DNA from: Biscogniauxia marginata
Taxonomy: Eukaryota > Ascomycota > Sordariomycetes > Xylariales > Xylariaceae
NCBI GenBank assembly: GCA_022695795.1
Contig: MU404126.1
Location: 124,001-188,000 of the forward strand
Length of the DNA stretch: 64,000 bases
Direction of reading: 5' to 3'
Shown here: positions 36,272 through 47,617 of the stretch, piece after piece
Numbering within the stretch: position 1 is the stretch's first letter
Layout of the letters: the number at the start of each line of letters is the position of its first letter
The notes under the pieces: generated by a model
The model's database searches: none
What the model was told of the DNA's origin: nothing
What the model saw: only the letters and a program-made list of their open reading frames with translations
Made by a program: the position numbers and the translations under genes

Positions 36272-36633
36272 TTAAAACGAAGCATTCCTTGGGGCTAATC
36301 TGATATTTAATTCCTCACCGTCCTTGGGAGGCATCAAACCAGGCACAGGCTTTACCAAATCCACTATCAAAAGCCGCACGTCCCTTTCCATCTCAATGTC
36401 GAACCTATACAGAGTCATGGCGATAAATAAAAAGACGGAACGCTTTGTTATATGACGGCCGGGACACATGTTACTACCGCCGCGAAAGGGCTGGAAACTA
36501 TTACAGTATAAAACTCCTTGGGGTCATCTGGATAGAGCGCTGGAATAATAGTAAACCTGAAAAGCCGCCAAATTGCCAGTGTGGTCGCGCAAATGATGAC
36601 CACTCCTAGCAGGTTTGGATGATCGTTTACAAT
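36272..36633 (-). pseudogene. Cytochrome P450 relic: N-terminal anchor joined to haem loop
   Basis: Cytochrome P450s are haem monooxygenases anchored in the ER. The minus strand reads an N-terminal-type segment at about 36,633-36,515 (LLGVVIICATTLAIWRLF, then IPALYPDDPKEF), without a start codon. It is followed in a different frame from about 36,510 by SFQPFRGGSNMCPGRHITKR, the Cys-containing haem-binding loop. The C-terminal strand region (LVKPVPGLMPPKDGEELNIRLAPR) then runs to a stop at 36,272. Roughly 350 central residues expected for a P450 (helices B to K, including the ExxR motif) are absent. It is therefore an internally deleted, frameshifted remnant. P450 identity of the haem part is strong; reading of the N-terminal part is moderately sure. 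Confidence 0.7.
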
Positions 36634-39600
36634 TCAGGGCGAGAGATCGAAGACCTTGCCACAGCTGAACTCGATTAAGCTTATTAAAAAGCATGTGGGT
36701 AATATGGCAGATAAGAGAAAAGACATCGTTGTTGCTTAACGGTTTCCTCATTACGCAGTTTTTTTTTAATCCTACCTACCTCCTAGGTAGGTAGGTAAAT
36801 ATAATTAAACCTTTTTAGTACAAAACATTCGTGAGGTATAGAAAAGCTGTCAGTTACCGCTCTTACATGATATAGTTTCGGGTATTATCGCATAAGCAAT
36901 GTAATATAATAAAAGAAATGTAATTAAAAGCTTTCTTCCCGCCGGTAACGATGTATCAATACCACAACCATGGATTCTGGACGTAAAATCCGTTGTCTTA
37001 TATTAATCTATGACAGGGGCCTTGCTAGTAGATGCTAAGTTCCATGTTGTTAGCTCTATCACTTGATTCTCTTTTTTTTATAGAAATAATAAGTGCAATC
37101 ACAGAACCAAAAAGTGAAATATGACAAGTTTTAATATATATAGCTGTTCCATCGAGGCCGGGACTAGAATGATTAAACTCGAAGCTGCGCCGCAGCCAAG
37201 GGAGAAGCATATGTGTCTGAGTGTTGGTTGACTAAGATTGGGGTGAGATTCTTTCAGGTTCGTTAACTGATTATAGTTAGGGTCTGAGGATTTCATACTA
37301 ATAACTGTTGTCATATGTTGGTTTTCTTTCTATCTTGCCACCTCTTTTATAAATGGCTTTTCCTTATTTCAATTGATAACCAGGATACATGTTTCAGCGA
37401 TATTGTCCTTAGAAAAGTTCCCCAAGAAACTTTATCGTGGACTATATAAGCCTTAATTGTACCAAGCAATTAGCGGCGTCGCTTTTGCGACAAATTTCTT
37501 ATATTCACCATTTAGGCTCACCCTGTTCAAGTATATAATAGATCTTGTTATACTAGTAAATCCTGACTTGTTCATGCCAAGCTACCCAACTACCTCAGGG
37601 GTTTGAGGCGAGTCTCAAATCGATACCAGAAACATAGCCATTGGATTCGCATATACGAGCGGCTGCTAAGATAGCTAATCCTCTAAATCTACAGGCCTCG
37701 TATGAACATTAAACTCTAGTGGCCACATTTGTAGCAGTAAATCAATACGTGGACATTGACTCAAGTGAATTCCATGTGTTAGGGTTATCTGGCATTCTTG
37801 TGACTTCATAAAAAGGGACACCAAAACTCTAATTGTCTCTCCATAAATCAATATGGGATCATTTATATACTGGGTAGTTATCATATGCTTTACTTCCTTA
37901 GTCATTCTGTCGAAGCTCTTGATGCAGGATAAATTGGAGGCGACCGTGTATGTTTTACCCCTTAACCAACTCTCGGTGGGAAATTTCGGATCTGAATAGG
38001 TCCATCATTCTACAATAGGGATTCAAAGCCTCCGGTATCTAGTTGTTGGTTCTCAAACAAATTTACCTTTTTATGGCCCTGCTATAGATCACGACGTATG
38101 TTGTAGAGGATCTCTACTTACATGGCGAATATTTCGAGCCGCTGAGGGAATGAGATTAGGGAACATGTAGTGAATATTTCCGGGGAGTTGATCGATGTGG
38201 AGGGACTACCTTTGCTCGGCAACTTCGTAAAAGAGTCATTGCGTTGTACCAACGCCGAAGCCATTAAGTATATTCTCACTCCCCTGGTCTCGGCACTACT
38301 TGACAAGCGAGTTAGTTATCTACGGAAGGCGTTGAGACCCTATATCCTATAACTTGCTGTAAACACCTCACTCCGCTAGGTCACATCGCGAGCGAGGTTC
38401 CCGACAAGAAGCCTTCGAGTCTAACGACGACGAGCATTGAGTAGCTAATCTAGTAGTTAGGATACGTAGCATGACCTGGAGTGTCTAGTGTGGTTCCACG
38501 GGATGATACTTGTAGCAATGTCTCAAAAACAGTCTGGGAGGCTCCCTTGCTGCATCACACTGAGTATAAGAATAAACGTACCTAGTCTCAGTGATAATTA
38601 TCTCGGACTAATTCTTAGCCACTTAGACCTGGGGTCCGTCAATACCGTAGTTACCGCACTCCTCGAGGTGAGAACTCCTTACATAGAGCGACACGGCGGC
38701 ACGCATATATGGCGACTATGGAATACGTCGTAATACATAGTCCAAGATTCCACACGAGCTCTCCGGCCTTCCCAACGTAGCTACCCTCCAGCTTGACGCT
38801 ACGTCGACCTCCTCGATTGTCGAGGGCAGCCACGGGCTAGATGTGCTTTTAAGCGACCCCGGTACCGGATAACTCGACGCCCCTGCCCGGCGTCGATGCG
38901 AGAAGGGCGTAGAAGCTGTACGGTACCAAGATCCGAGCCTCATACGAACCGTCCAGGCTGTCGCAGACCCGAGTACATGCGTGTGGGGCGGCCGTGAACA
39001 CCCCGTTGATAGGTACGCCGTCTCCGGGCGGGCGAGCGGCGGGTCCGAGTCTCAAGCCCGGAGGCTGTTCGCCCGAGCCAGCAGTCTGCGCAGTCGCTGG
39101 TGGAGGACATTTGTTCGGGATGGCCTGGAGAGGTCTACATGCCGGCAGAAACCAAGTGTCTCTCGAACAAGGGCCCGAGCTTCTAGACTTATAACTATAG
39201 CACGTGGATGAAGACGTTTAAATGAAGAACATTTCTCCGGCATTTCTCCACGCAACCTCGGGCTTGCCTAGGACGCTACTAGTATCTTCTCTGCCAGCTG
39301 CCAGCTCGGAACCATACCAGCTGTCACTAACAAAAGTTTTTCCGCCTTGGCCACACTAAGCCTTGAACCCCCATAAAAGGCCGTTCTTGGCCAGCGAAAT
39401 TCTTTTTTCCTCTTTCTTCCTTCTTTTCTTCTCCTCGTGCGGCTGGCATGACACGAGCAGTTTCCCCTGTTGCTTCGACTTTTCTTTTGGGTTTCGTCTT
39501 TCAAAAAAAACGAAACCTATATATTTCGTAAGTTTGTAAGCGTCTGTCACTTTGCCACAGAGAGATCAAAATTGCAGGCCGGTAAGCCATTCGTCGAAAA

Positions 39601-40402
39601 AATTGCGGTCCATGTCCTTTGCATGCCTTCACACGGCGTTTTCTTGGACCGTGACGAAATAATACCGGACATTTCAGTTTCAGCTATAGCCTTAGGTAGT
39701 TTCTAGTCAGCACCAGCTTTTCGGCTGGCTAGCTAGCAATCCATTAAAATACAGGCTGTATGACTATTGTTTTCGTGATGCGCTGGAATATAATCAATTT
39801 GTCCAGACCTAATCCGTACTTAAAGCATTTGTTTGCCGAAGAAGGTCATCGTTGCACATCGTGTCTGTACCTATCAAGTTAAATCGGATAGTCTGACCAT
39901 TGGCTAGTTGTCTTGCATATGTAGGTAGGCAGGGGCCCTTGTTGTCGCCTATTGGGTATTCTCCGAGTATCTAGGTATCTCGTTTACTGGGTAGGTAGGT
40001 TTGATCCTACCATCAATGTGCCTTCGTACCTGCATGGAGCCTTGCTGTCTAGAACCCGATTCCATACTGAAGAAGGACGACCACGGCCTACAACATGTTG
40101 CATTCATGCGTCTCGATGGAGAGTCGTGTCATGCGTCGCCTGTTGACCGACTATTTCCTCTAGTCACATCTAGGTTACTTGAGTCTATCGGGGAAATGTT
40201 CGTCTCTCGTGAATCCTCCATCGCCCAACCTAGCGCGGGGGTCATCTTGCAGGAATTGCCTGGTTGCCGTAGTGTATATGCCCGCAGCCGAAAAAAATTG
40301 TACTGAAACTGCATCCTGCAGGCCACCTGGATTTATCTCTCCATACTCTGGGTCTCACAGGGTGAAATAACCCGTGCCACCCGCATAACCTTGTGATGTG
40401 GT
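36634..40402. other. Relic-bearing island and downstream intergenic DNA
   Basis: 36.6-38.1 kb is AT-rich and without intact frames. About 38.1-39.2 kb is closer to normal base composition and holds interrupted frames (for example 38,170-38,352 plus) that look protein-like, but I cannot assign them to a family. 39.2-40.4 kb has no supported gene and presumably holds the 3-prime flank of the thioredoxin gene. Confidence 0.5.
36771..36795. repeat. Perfect 11-base inverted repeat of the TACC/TAGG motif
   Basis: CCTACCTACCT (36,771-36,781) and AGGTAGGTAGG (36,785-36,795) with a three-base spacer could form a hairpin or cruciform. It lies in AT-rich relic DNA. Confidence 0.75.
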
Positions 40403-41676
40403 TCACTCGCCCACCTCGTCCCCAATCTTCTCGAGTTTCCCCATTTCCCGCTTCTCGCCGGACTCACCAATAAGTCGTACGCGGTCAAGTCTCACCTTCT
40501 CGCTGTCACCGTCGCCATCTACGACAAAAATGACGAGGCTGGTGATGTTCTGAAAGCGGACGAACCGTAGGCTGATGTTGGCGGTGCCGTTGGAGTTCCA
40601 GTCGTCCTCGTCGATCTCGATGGTCTGTGTTGGGTCGATGTCCTCCGCTTCATCGAAACCCAAGTTGTGGGGTCGGTTGGTGAAAAGCTTTATGGTCTTG
40701 GGCCTCATAGGAACATCCTCGTCCTCGGTATCTGTGGGAGGCAGGGAGGTGATCTGGGAAGATGCATTAGCTCGCTGCCACGTAGCCGTTAAGGTAGCAT
40801 CTATGCCCATCAATAAATTACCTGTAGCGTATGCAGCTTGACAGCCGAGTTAAACGGCGTGAACAATAACAGCTGTTCGTCTGTGTCACTCTCCACCCAA
40901 TCCTTCTCCTCGCCTGTGCTCTTGCCCTTATCGAGTGCACTTGGCTTGTCCTTATTGAAGAGGGTTCGAACCGAGAAATCCGTATCGGCGTTCAATAACT
41001 CGAGGCCGCGTATGTCGATGTTGTCAGAGATGTCGGTATACCCGCGTGGTAAGTCGGCTCCCCGCCATGCGACCCCCCCTGAGCCCCTGCTGCTGCCACT
41101 CCCACTCTGGCTCGCATTCTCGATTTCGCCACTGAGTTTCTCGATAACGGCTTGGAGCTTGTGCGGGTCGCCCCCCTTCACCTTCTCCACGATCGAACCA
41201 TCGCGGAAAATAATAAAGGTGGGCAGATGCGTAACGGCGTATTCGGAAGCAATGGCCTTGGCCCCCTCAGCTTCGACGTCGACCTTGACAAATGCTGCAA
41301 GCTTGGGTTTCGATAAAGATCTCGATAGCTGTTCGTAGAAGGGGGCGATCTGCTTGCAGGGACCGCACCAGTTTGCGTAGACTGGAGTAACAAGCCGGGT
41401 TAGCCAGCCCAAGGCTCTCGAGACCACGACACGTGTACTCTAGGAATCAAAATACACTGTTATCGGCATCCCAGGATTGGGCAGTTGGGTCCTGGTCTGA
41501 TGGGATGCACTGGAATGTAGAGTGGACGCGTTGCGCGTCGAAGCTACTCTTCCCTCCCAATGACGATAGCGGGGTAAAAGGGTTGGTTCACACTTACAAT
41601 CGGCCACGACAATGCGCGAGCCTTTGAGCAGGCTGTTAAACTGCTCGACAGACCGTATTTCTATCGTCTGAGACAT
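40403..41676 (-). CDS. Thioredoxin-like protein with C-terminal PITH domain (TXNL1 type)
   Basis: TXNL1-type proteins are cytosolic thioredoxins that associate with the 26S proteasome through the PITH domain. Exons 41,676-41,598, 41,381-40,822 and 40,753-40,403, all in phase, give 329 residues. Donors are GTAAGT and GTAATT; acceptors are CTCCAG and CCCAG. The thioredoxin domain covers about residues 1-110 with active site WCGPCK (redox cysteines 32 and 35) and cis-proline region THLPTF. A Ser/Gly-rich linker follows. The PITH domain, about 145-320, has DISDNIDIRGLELLN, LLLFTPFNSAVKLHTLQI, IKLFTNRPHNLGFDEAED and ISLRFVRFQNITSLVIFV. The tail is charged. Confidence 0.93.
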
Positions 41677-42559
41677 GTTTCTCGTCTGCGAGTAGGATGA
41701 AAAGAGGAGAAAAGGTAGGAGAGAAAGAAGGGGATCCAAGGGAAAAGCGACAAAGAAAACGCGTAGTCGATTATTTTTCAGCAGCGGAAAAAGATGAAGC
41801 CCCAAATCGTTGGCGATGGAAAGCTGAGAATGAAATGGTCCGCCTTGGAGATCCCTGTGAGGTACGTACCTGGAGGGTCAGCCTTCTACGCTTTACCGAG
41901 AACAGATGAGGGACCACTTTAGGCTGCTAGGTTCAGGTTTCCATGCAAGCCATGTAACCCGATAGCACGATATCGATAATACCAACCCAACCTTGCTTAT
42001 CATTCATACACAGACGGACAGGATGGACTAATAACCAGTCAACCTATGAGTGTCATGTAATAACAGCAATCCTCGTTCAGGTCTTAAATATGTAAATTCT
42101 GCTTGGCACGAAGAAGTAATGAGCCCACATAAACAGGTAACTTGAGAATCTGTATATCTTTAGCAGTAACCAAGAAAGAAAAAGGGAAAACCAAGATACA
42201 TAGTTGCATGTTTCCAGGCCAGTTGGCTATACGTATATAATCTTTGGTATAATTGACGTTATTCGTTCTCTTTCTAAACATACCATCCGTGGATTTGTTC
42301 CCGATCCAACCAACCAAGCAAGCCAAAAAAGAAAAAGAAAAACGCCTCTTGTGTCTCGTTAATTATAGTTCAGGTGTTGTCTATGAAACTCAAACACCGC
42401 CAACCCGTGTATCGTCGCTCCCAATTCGGAGAAGAACCATGGCAATAGTACGTAGTAGGTAGGTAGGTAGGTAGTAGTACCAAAAGCAGCAATAGGTAGA
42501 GTCCCAAGCACGCCCCCCTATCCCTAGGAAGTCCCAATCCGTTCTATCCACCCCGTCTA
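41677..42559. other. Intergenic region with (TAGG) repeat
   Basis: The region probably holds the promoter of the thioredoxin-PITH gene and the 3-prime flank of the J-domain gene. No additional gene is seen. A TAGG microsatellite lies at 42,456-42,474. Confidence 0.6.
42456..42474. repeat. (TAGG)4-5 microsatellite
   Basis: Tandem TAGG units about 90 bases beyond the stop codon of the J-domain gene. Confidence 0.85.
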
Positions 42560-43686
42560 TCAGATGCCCACGGCGTGGCTAAACACCCTCGTAGCAAGCT
42601 GCGTCAGCAGCCTCGCCCGGTCGTCCTGTGGCAGCTCCTGGAACACGGCGTAGACGCTCTTCCCCTTGGCGTCGCGTATGGCGCCGAACCGGTTCCCCGC
42701 GACCATGCCGGCCACGGCGCCGGGGAAGTTCGCCGCGATGACTATTATAACAACGGGAGGAGTCAGTAAACCAACCCCCTTTTCAACAGTAACAAGAAAA
42801 AAAGGGGGTATGTATGTGTGTCTCGAGTGCAGATGTCCCCCTAGAGGAAACTAATGCCTCCCGAGACACACCAAAGGGGCGCACCGAAATAGGGAAAGTC
42901 CAGGATACACGTACAGCCGATGACGCCGCCGGCGGCCCCGCCCGCGAGGGACCAGAAGCTGCTCTTGGACGGCTGGTCCTGCGCGCCCCCGTCGAGCCCC
43001 TCCTCGCGCAGCATCTCTTCGAACACGTCGCCGAACTGCTGGTTCTCGGTCTCCTGGCGCGCCCGCTGCCGCTGCTCCGCATTACTGTCGTTCCCGCCAT
43101 TGTTGTTGTTGTTGCCGCCGGTAAAATAATTCCACGCCCAGCTGTAGAAGCCCGACTGCGGCCCGCCGGCGCCGGGCGGGACGGCCTCCTCGGCCTCGGC
43201 GAACGGGTCCGCGTACGACGTCGACTGCGGTCTGCGGCGGCCACCGCCGCCGTACAGCTTGCGTTGGGCGTCGAATTCGCGCCGCCGCGAGGCGTCCGAC
43301 AGCGTGTAGTATGCGTCGTTTACGAGCTGGAACTTGCGCGTGCGCGAGGCCCGCTCCGGCGAGTTGGCGGGGACCCTGTCCGGGTGCGTCTTGAGCGCTG
43401 CCCTGGATGACGAGGAGAGGAAGCGTCAGCACCGATAGGTACGCAATTACGACGGTTTGTTTCGCTGTGGGGTTGCTGTGGCTGGGAGGGAGGGCAGCCC
43501 GACTGCATAGGTAGACAATGGGAAGACGTACCGTTTGTAAGCATCGCGGATCTGTTGTGTTGTTGCGGTCTCCGAGACCTCGAGGATTGCGTCTACGCAT
43601 CACCATGTAGTGGTCAGTGGGGGTGCTGGGCTGGGAGATGAGCTCGTTGGCGACCTACAGTAATTGGGAGGCGGCCCGGTGCTCAT
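42560..43686 (-). CDS. J-domain (DnaJ/Hsp40) protein with hydrophobic glycine-rich tail
   Basis: J-domains stimulate Hsp70 ATPase activity. Four exons on the minus strand, 43,686-43,659 (28 bases), 43,592-43,532, 43,402-42,915 and 42,741-42,560, all in phase, give 252 residues. The J-domain lies at about residues 8-75: YYAILEVSETATTQQIRDAY, then HPD at 36-38 and KFQLVNDAYYTLSD. The middle is Arg/Gly- and Asn-rich. Residues about 190-225 (GGAAGGVIGFIAANFPGAV, then AGMVAGNRFGAIRD) are hydrophobic and glycine-rich and may insert into or associate with a membrane. The last 25 residues are charged. No Gly/Phe or zinc-finger region is present, so it is a class III J-protein. The client and membrane are unknown. 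Confidence 0.88.
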
Positions 43687-44689
43687 CGTGAAGTAATGAT
43701 TTCTGCTGTGATTGGAGGGGTAATGGGTGATGGCACGAAAAGAGGGTATTCTGGAAAGTTGTTCTGGTTGAAGGTCATACTCATGCCTAAAGGTACTTGC
43801 GGAATTCCTCTTGGGCTACTTTATTAGTCGACTTTGGTTATCTGGATACTCTGGGGTCACTGGCAGGGATACTTGGACCAATCCATGGACGTCATCGGTG
43901 TGGCTCAAACCAAGTTTGGTAATGGAAGGTTCACGGAATTACTTGGCAATGTACGAGCCACCGTGGCTTGACCTCCTTCTCTGATCTCCATGTCTCGGTT
44001 GCGATTTTGGGACAGCTCCACCGGCCAGACAAGCCCAGGCACCGCGCTAGTACAACAACGGGATAGCGGCATAATTACGAGACTATGGCCTGCGGCAGCT
44101 TCGACAGGAGCAACCCCCCAAAGGAGGAACGCAGGACCAGCCACTCCAATTGTCGGTGAGAGCCAGCTAGGAACAGGACCGCAGGTGAGATGCAGCAGCA
44201 TTGACAGCGTTGACCAATCCTCTTCCCTCGTTCGCACTTGTTTCTACGAGCGCACACTTTTTTTTTCTCCTTTCCTCCCCTTACAGCGAGCGCATTACGG
44301 CAGAGCCAAACTAGCCAGACCCGGTTATAGACGAACCAGGGCCAAGAGAAACAAGTGAAAGTTGGGAGGGAAAAGAGGGTCGACAGGTTCGAGAGAGGAA
44401 CAAATTACCGGCCTATTTGCTGTCCTTGCTTTTTCCAACTATCCTCTTTTTCCCTTTCTCCTCCCCGGACGTCCCTGGTGAAAAAGCTAGGAGTCGATCC
44501 CCCGCCATTCGGCTTCCTAGTAAAGTCCATCGACCAAGAGCTGTTGAGACCGTCAATTCCCACAGAGCTTCGGTCTTCCTTCCTGGGCGTATGAGGCGGG
44601 GTGGTTATCTATATATAAACAGCAAGGAAAGGCTTTGGTAACTATACTGTTCTCAGCTTCCTCTGAAGCAACAACAAACGGCCGCAGCA
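43687..44689. other. Divergent intergenic region
   Basis: It separates the minus-strand J-domain gene from a plus-strand gene and should hold both promoters. C/T-rich DNA lies at 44,260-44,285 and 44,420-44,470. No gene is supported. Confidence 0.6.
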
Positions 44690-45483
44690 ATGGGCTTCTG
44701 GGATGGCTGGGACGGCGCGTCCGTGATCTCGCGGAAATCGTCGCACAGCCGCGGCCACAAGTCCTCGTCCTCGCACAAGAGTAAGAGGCCGAGGTCCCGT
44801 TCTCCAAGCCGGCAGAGCAAGCACCACCACAGGACTTCAAGCGGTGGTCTCGACTCCATCTGGGAGGCCGAGAGCAGGGCCAGCAGCCCGAAGGGCTCTT
44901 CGTTCTTCAACCTGGGCAACAGCAGCAGCCGTAGTTTCTTTAGTCTAGGTAAGCTCTTACCACGATTAGCAGCACGTCGAGATGCGGGAGCATACATGAA
45001 TGTCTCATCGTTGTCGCGCGGTCTGGGTGTGGTCGTGCAGCCCGCTAACGCCTATCTCTCATACTTGCAGGACGGTCCAATTCGTACTACCGGCGCTCAC
45101 CTCGCTCAAACTTTCTGCAGCGTACCTACAAGAAGCTGAAGAGACTTCTCCGAGACCTCATATACTATGCTAAACGTCACCCCGTAAAGGTCTTCATGCT
45201 GGTCATCATGCCCTTGATCACCGGCGGGGCCTTGACGGCTCTCTTGGCCCGCTTTGGTCTGCGCCTGCCACCCGGTATCGAGAAAATGCTTGGCATTGCG
45301 GCCAAGACAGCTTCTGGTGATAGCCTTGGCCTGGTTGGTGAAGCCATGCGCATGGTAGGCAGTGGTTCCGGCGGTATCCGCGTTGAACGAGGCCGGGATG
45401 ACGGATTCCAGTGGGAGCGGAGGACCGAATACAAAGAGGGTGGTGACGGATTTTGGAATGGAGTAGGGAAGTTCTTTTCCTAA
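44690..45483 (+). CDS. Conserved-looking single-span membrane protein, unknown function
   Basis: Two exons, 44,690-44,948 and 45,071-45,483, in phase (donor GTAAGC, acceptor TTGCAG), give 223 residues. Residues 1-85 are rich in Ser, Arg, Lys and His with RS/SR dipeptides. They are followed by a basic amphipathic segment (YKKLKRLLRDLIYYAKRHP) and one hydrophobic span near residues 127-147 (VFMLVIMPLITGGALTALLA). The C-terminal part includes GLVGEAMRMVGSGSGG and ends DGFWNGVGKFFS. The architecture suggests a tail-proximal membrane anchor with a cytoplasmic basic domain. I do not recognise a named family. Confidence 0.8.
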
Positions 45484-45842
45484 ACAGGTTTGGGGCCCCC
45501 AAGTATTTGAGCGGGTAGAGCACTCGTCAAGACGCTGATACGTATGTGTTATGATGGCGTTGACGGATGGGGACTTGCTCTACTTCTTTGGTTCTATTTT
45601 CTTAAAGCCCCCTGTGGTGGATTTGGATGACGATTGATGACCGGGAGGCAAGGTCTGAAGTCGTTTGGATACCCTTGAGATTTGATCAGTAACAAGTAAT
45701 TTCACATGATAACCTGAATTTGAGCGCTCGCAGAGATCAATTCAAGAATGGGAAAGTGCATTAAAAAACAAGTCTATGAACCCTTCGGCGTAACACGATG
45801 TAGAGAGTATCTCTTGTGGCCGACAACCCAATTCAGGCGAGC
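45484..45842. other. Short intergenic region between convergent genes
   Basis: The 3-prime flanks of two convergent genes; nothing else is seen. Confidence 0.6.
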
Positions 45843-46958
45843 TTATTTCCCTTTGCGCTTCCTAGCAGCACCAGTAGCAGCACCGCTGCCACCACTAGCT
45901 GGCCTCCGCTTCGCAGCTGCTGCGTTCGTAGGTGCAGATTTCTTCCCCCTGGAGCTCGGGGGCTCAGGTGAAGATGAGGCTTCCACAACGACAACCTCTT
46001 CGCCGCCCTTACCCCTAGTAACTCGGACGCTATTTCCTTGATCATCACTTGAATCATCGTCATCCTGCCGGCTTGTTCCACTATTACCTAGCCCCGAATT
46101 GTTCCTGGTCGGCTTGCGAGCTAGACTACCGTACGTTCCGTCCGAAGATCCGGATGCTTTCCGTCTGGTGGTCACGGAATCCTGGTTGTGTGGCACCCGT
46201 GGACCAGCCGTCTGATACTGGAATGGGTTTCGGTTAGATGATGCCGATTGTGCATCGCCGTTGGTAAGAGATAAACGGGATGATCTTGAAGTCGTATCCG
46301 AGGCATGGCGTTGATTAGGCGGAGCTGACACGTATTGATAATCAAATGGTGAGGAGCCGTTGTGTTCGGATTGAGATCTGTGGGAAGATGTAGAACGAGG
46401 ACGTGATCGAGTAGCGTTAGGGGGAGCGAACAGCCCCATCGGCGGACCGGGTCGTTCTTGGCTCTGAGCGAGCGTCGAAGGCGACGTATGGCGTGGCAGG
46501 GCATCTTCGGACGTTGATAGTCCGCTAGGCCGGCGAGTAGGCGGAGCGTCGAAGTCTGATAGTGGTACAGCATATCGTTGTTCTTTTTCTTTGCGCCCTT
46601 TACCTCCATTTCTCTTAGATGCCTCTGCCTCGGCTGCAAGCCGCTTGCGTCTTCGATCAAGAGCTGCAAGCTCCTCCTTATTAAGTTTCACGTCTTGTTT
46701 TCCCTTAGCCTTAGCCCTTCGTATTCTTGCAAGGGCCGACTGCACCAAAGCTTCTTCCATAGCAGCTTGAGCCTCATCTTCCGTATCCTGTTCGGATGTC
46801 GCCTGGGATCCAGAATCACCCTCTGTAGAATCATCATCCTCCGATTGTTGATAAGCATAACCATTGCGTGACCGACTACCGTCACTAATAACCCGTCTAT
46901 TGCCAGATGCAACCATTGCCATACTAGCGCCGTGTACATCTGCTCCATCGCTCTCCAT
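45843..46958 (-). CDS. Disordered charged protein downstream of PRA1, unknown function
   Basis: A single frame of 371 residues from an ATG at 46,958. It begins MESDGADVHGASMAMVASGN, followed by an acidic Ser/Asp/Glu stretch. A basic helical segment with KLNKEELAALDRRRKRLA follows, then a long Ser/Pro/Arg/Asn-rich disordered region with PPMGLFAPPN and SPFDYQYVSAPPNQRH. The C-terminus (AAAAKRRPASGG, then ARKRKGK) looks like a nuclear-localisation-type basic end. The frame remains open upstream for about 150 bases without an ATG, reading plausible sequence such as WGRPSRRGRGWAASQEGGDD and NSRQRVVEEM. The true start may therefore lie in an upstream exon. No family is recognised. Confidence 0.7.
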   Translation of the reverse strand: MESDGADVHGASMAMVASGNRRVISDGSRSRNGYAYQQSEDDDSTEGDSGSQATSEQDTEDEAQAAMEEALVQSALARIRRAKAKGKQDVKLNKEELAALDRRRKRLAAEAEASKRNGGKGRKEKEQRYAVPLSDFDAPPTRRPSGLSTSEDALPRHTSPSTLAQSQERPGPPMGLFAPPNATRSRPRSTSSHRSQSEHNGSSPFDYQYVSAPPNQRHASDTTSRSSRLSLTNGDAQSASSNRNPFQYQTAGPRVPHNQDSVTTRRKASGSSDGTYGSLARKPTRNNSGLGNSGTSRQDDDDSSDDQGNSVRVTRGKGGEEVVVVEASSSPEPPSSRGKKSAPTNAAAAKRRPASGGSGAATGAARKRKGK

Positions 46959-47086
46959 CTCCTCGACGACCCTCTGTCTAGAATTCCAGAGGTCATCTCC
47001 CCCCTCCTGAGACGCGGCCCATCCCCGTCCGCGTCTCGATGGTCTTCCCCATTGGGGCGCACCTTTGGGAGCTCGCGGCCGACCAC

Positions 47087-47617
47087 CTAGACCGCCTCCC
47101 CGGAAAAAGCCTCATCGATAGGCTTGTCCATAAAAGAGGCGTGGCCAAAGACGACCACGCCGCTTGCACCAATCAGCCATAGGACAGTGCTGAAAGGTGA
47201 TGCAATCAAAAACAGGAAACCGCAGGTGCAGAGCAGACCAGTATACAACTGGGACGAGGTGGCATGGAAGGTACCGAGAGTAAGGTCCTGTCCATTGAGG
47301 CGGCCGAGAAGCCACATGCCGCCTACCAAGAGTATAATGTCGAAGAGCAAAAGAGGGTTTGTGATCAGTGCGTACACACTAAGAAGCACAATGACCAGGG
47401 CATAATTGCTCGAGAAGGTGCCCAGATTGTAGTTGACACGAGACTGGACCTCAGCAAAGTTGGCAGGCTTGGAGAAGCGCTTGAAGTCGAGAAACTCGCC
47501 AACAGGACGCATGTTGGCAAATCGGGTGGATAGTGAAGTATTTCGGAAGCCCGCGAAGCGATCCTGGATGTTCAGGCGCGACGTTAGAACGTCGAGGGGG
47601 ATCTGGATGCGAGCCAT
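47087..47617 (-). CDS. PRA1/Yip3 family prenylated Rab acceptor
   Basis: PRA1 proteins are small Golgi/ER membrane proteins that bind prenylated Rab GTPases and help recruit them from GDI. The intronless frame encodes 176 residues. The N-terminal part includes RFANMRPVGEFLDFKRFSKP. It is followed by the family motif VQSRVNYNLGTFSSNYALV and two hydrophobic hairpins (about 74-106 and 123-158). The end FGHASFMDKPIDEAFSGEAV contains an acidic C-terminal sorting-type motif. Length matches the family. The stop codon lies only 128 bases from the ATG of the next gene on the same strand. Confidence 0.93.
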   Translation of the reverse strand: MARIQIPLDVLTSRLNIQDRFAGFRNTSLSTRFANMRPVGEFLDFKRFSKPANFAEVQSRVNYNLGTFSSNYALVIVLLSVYALITNPLLLFDIILLVGGMWLLGRLNGQDLTLGTFHATSSQLYTGLLCTCGFLFLIASPFSTVLWLIGASGVVVFGHASFMDKPIDEAFSGEAV

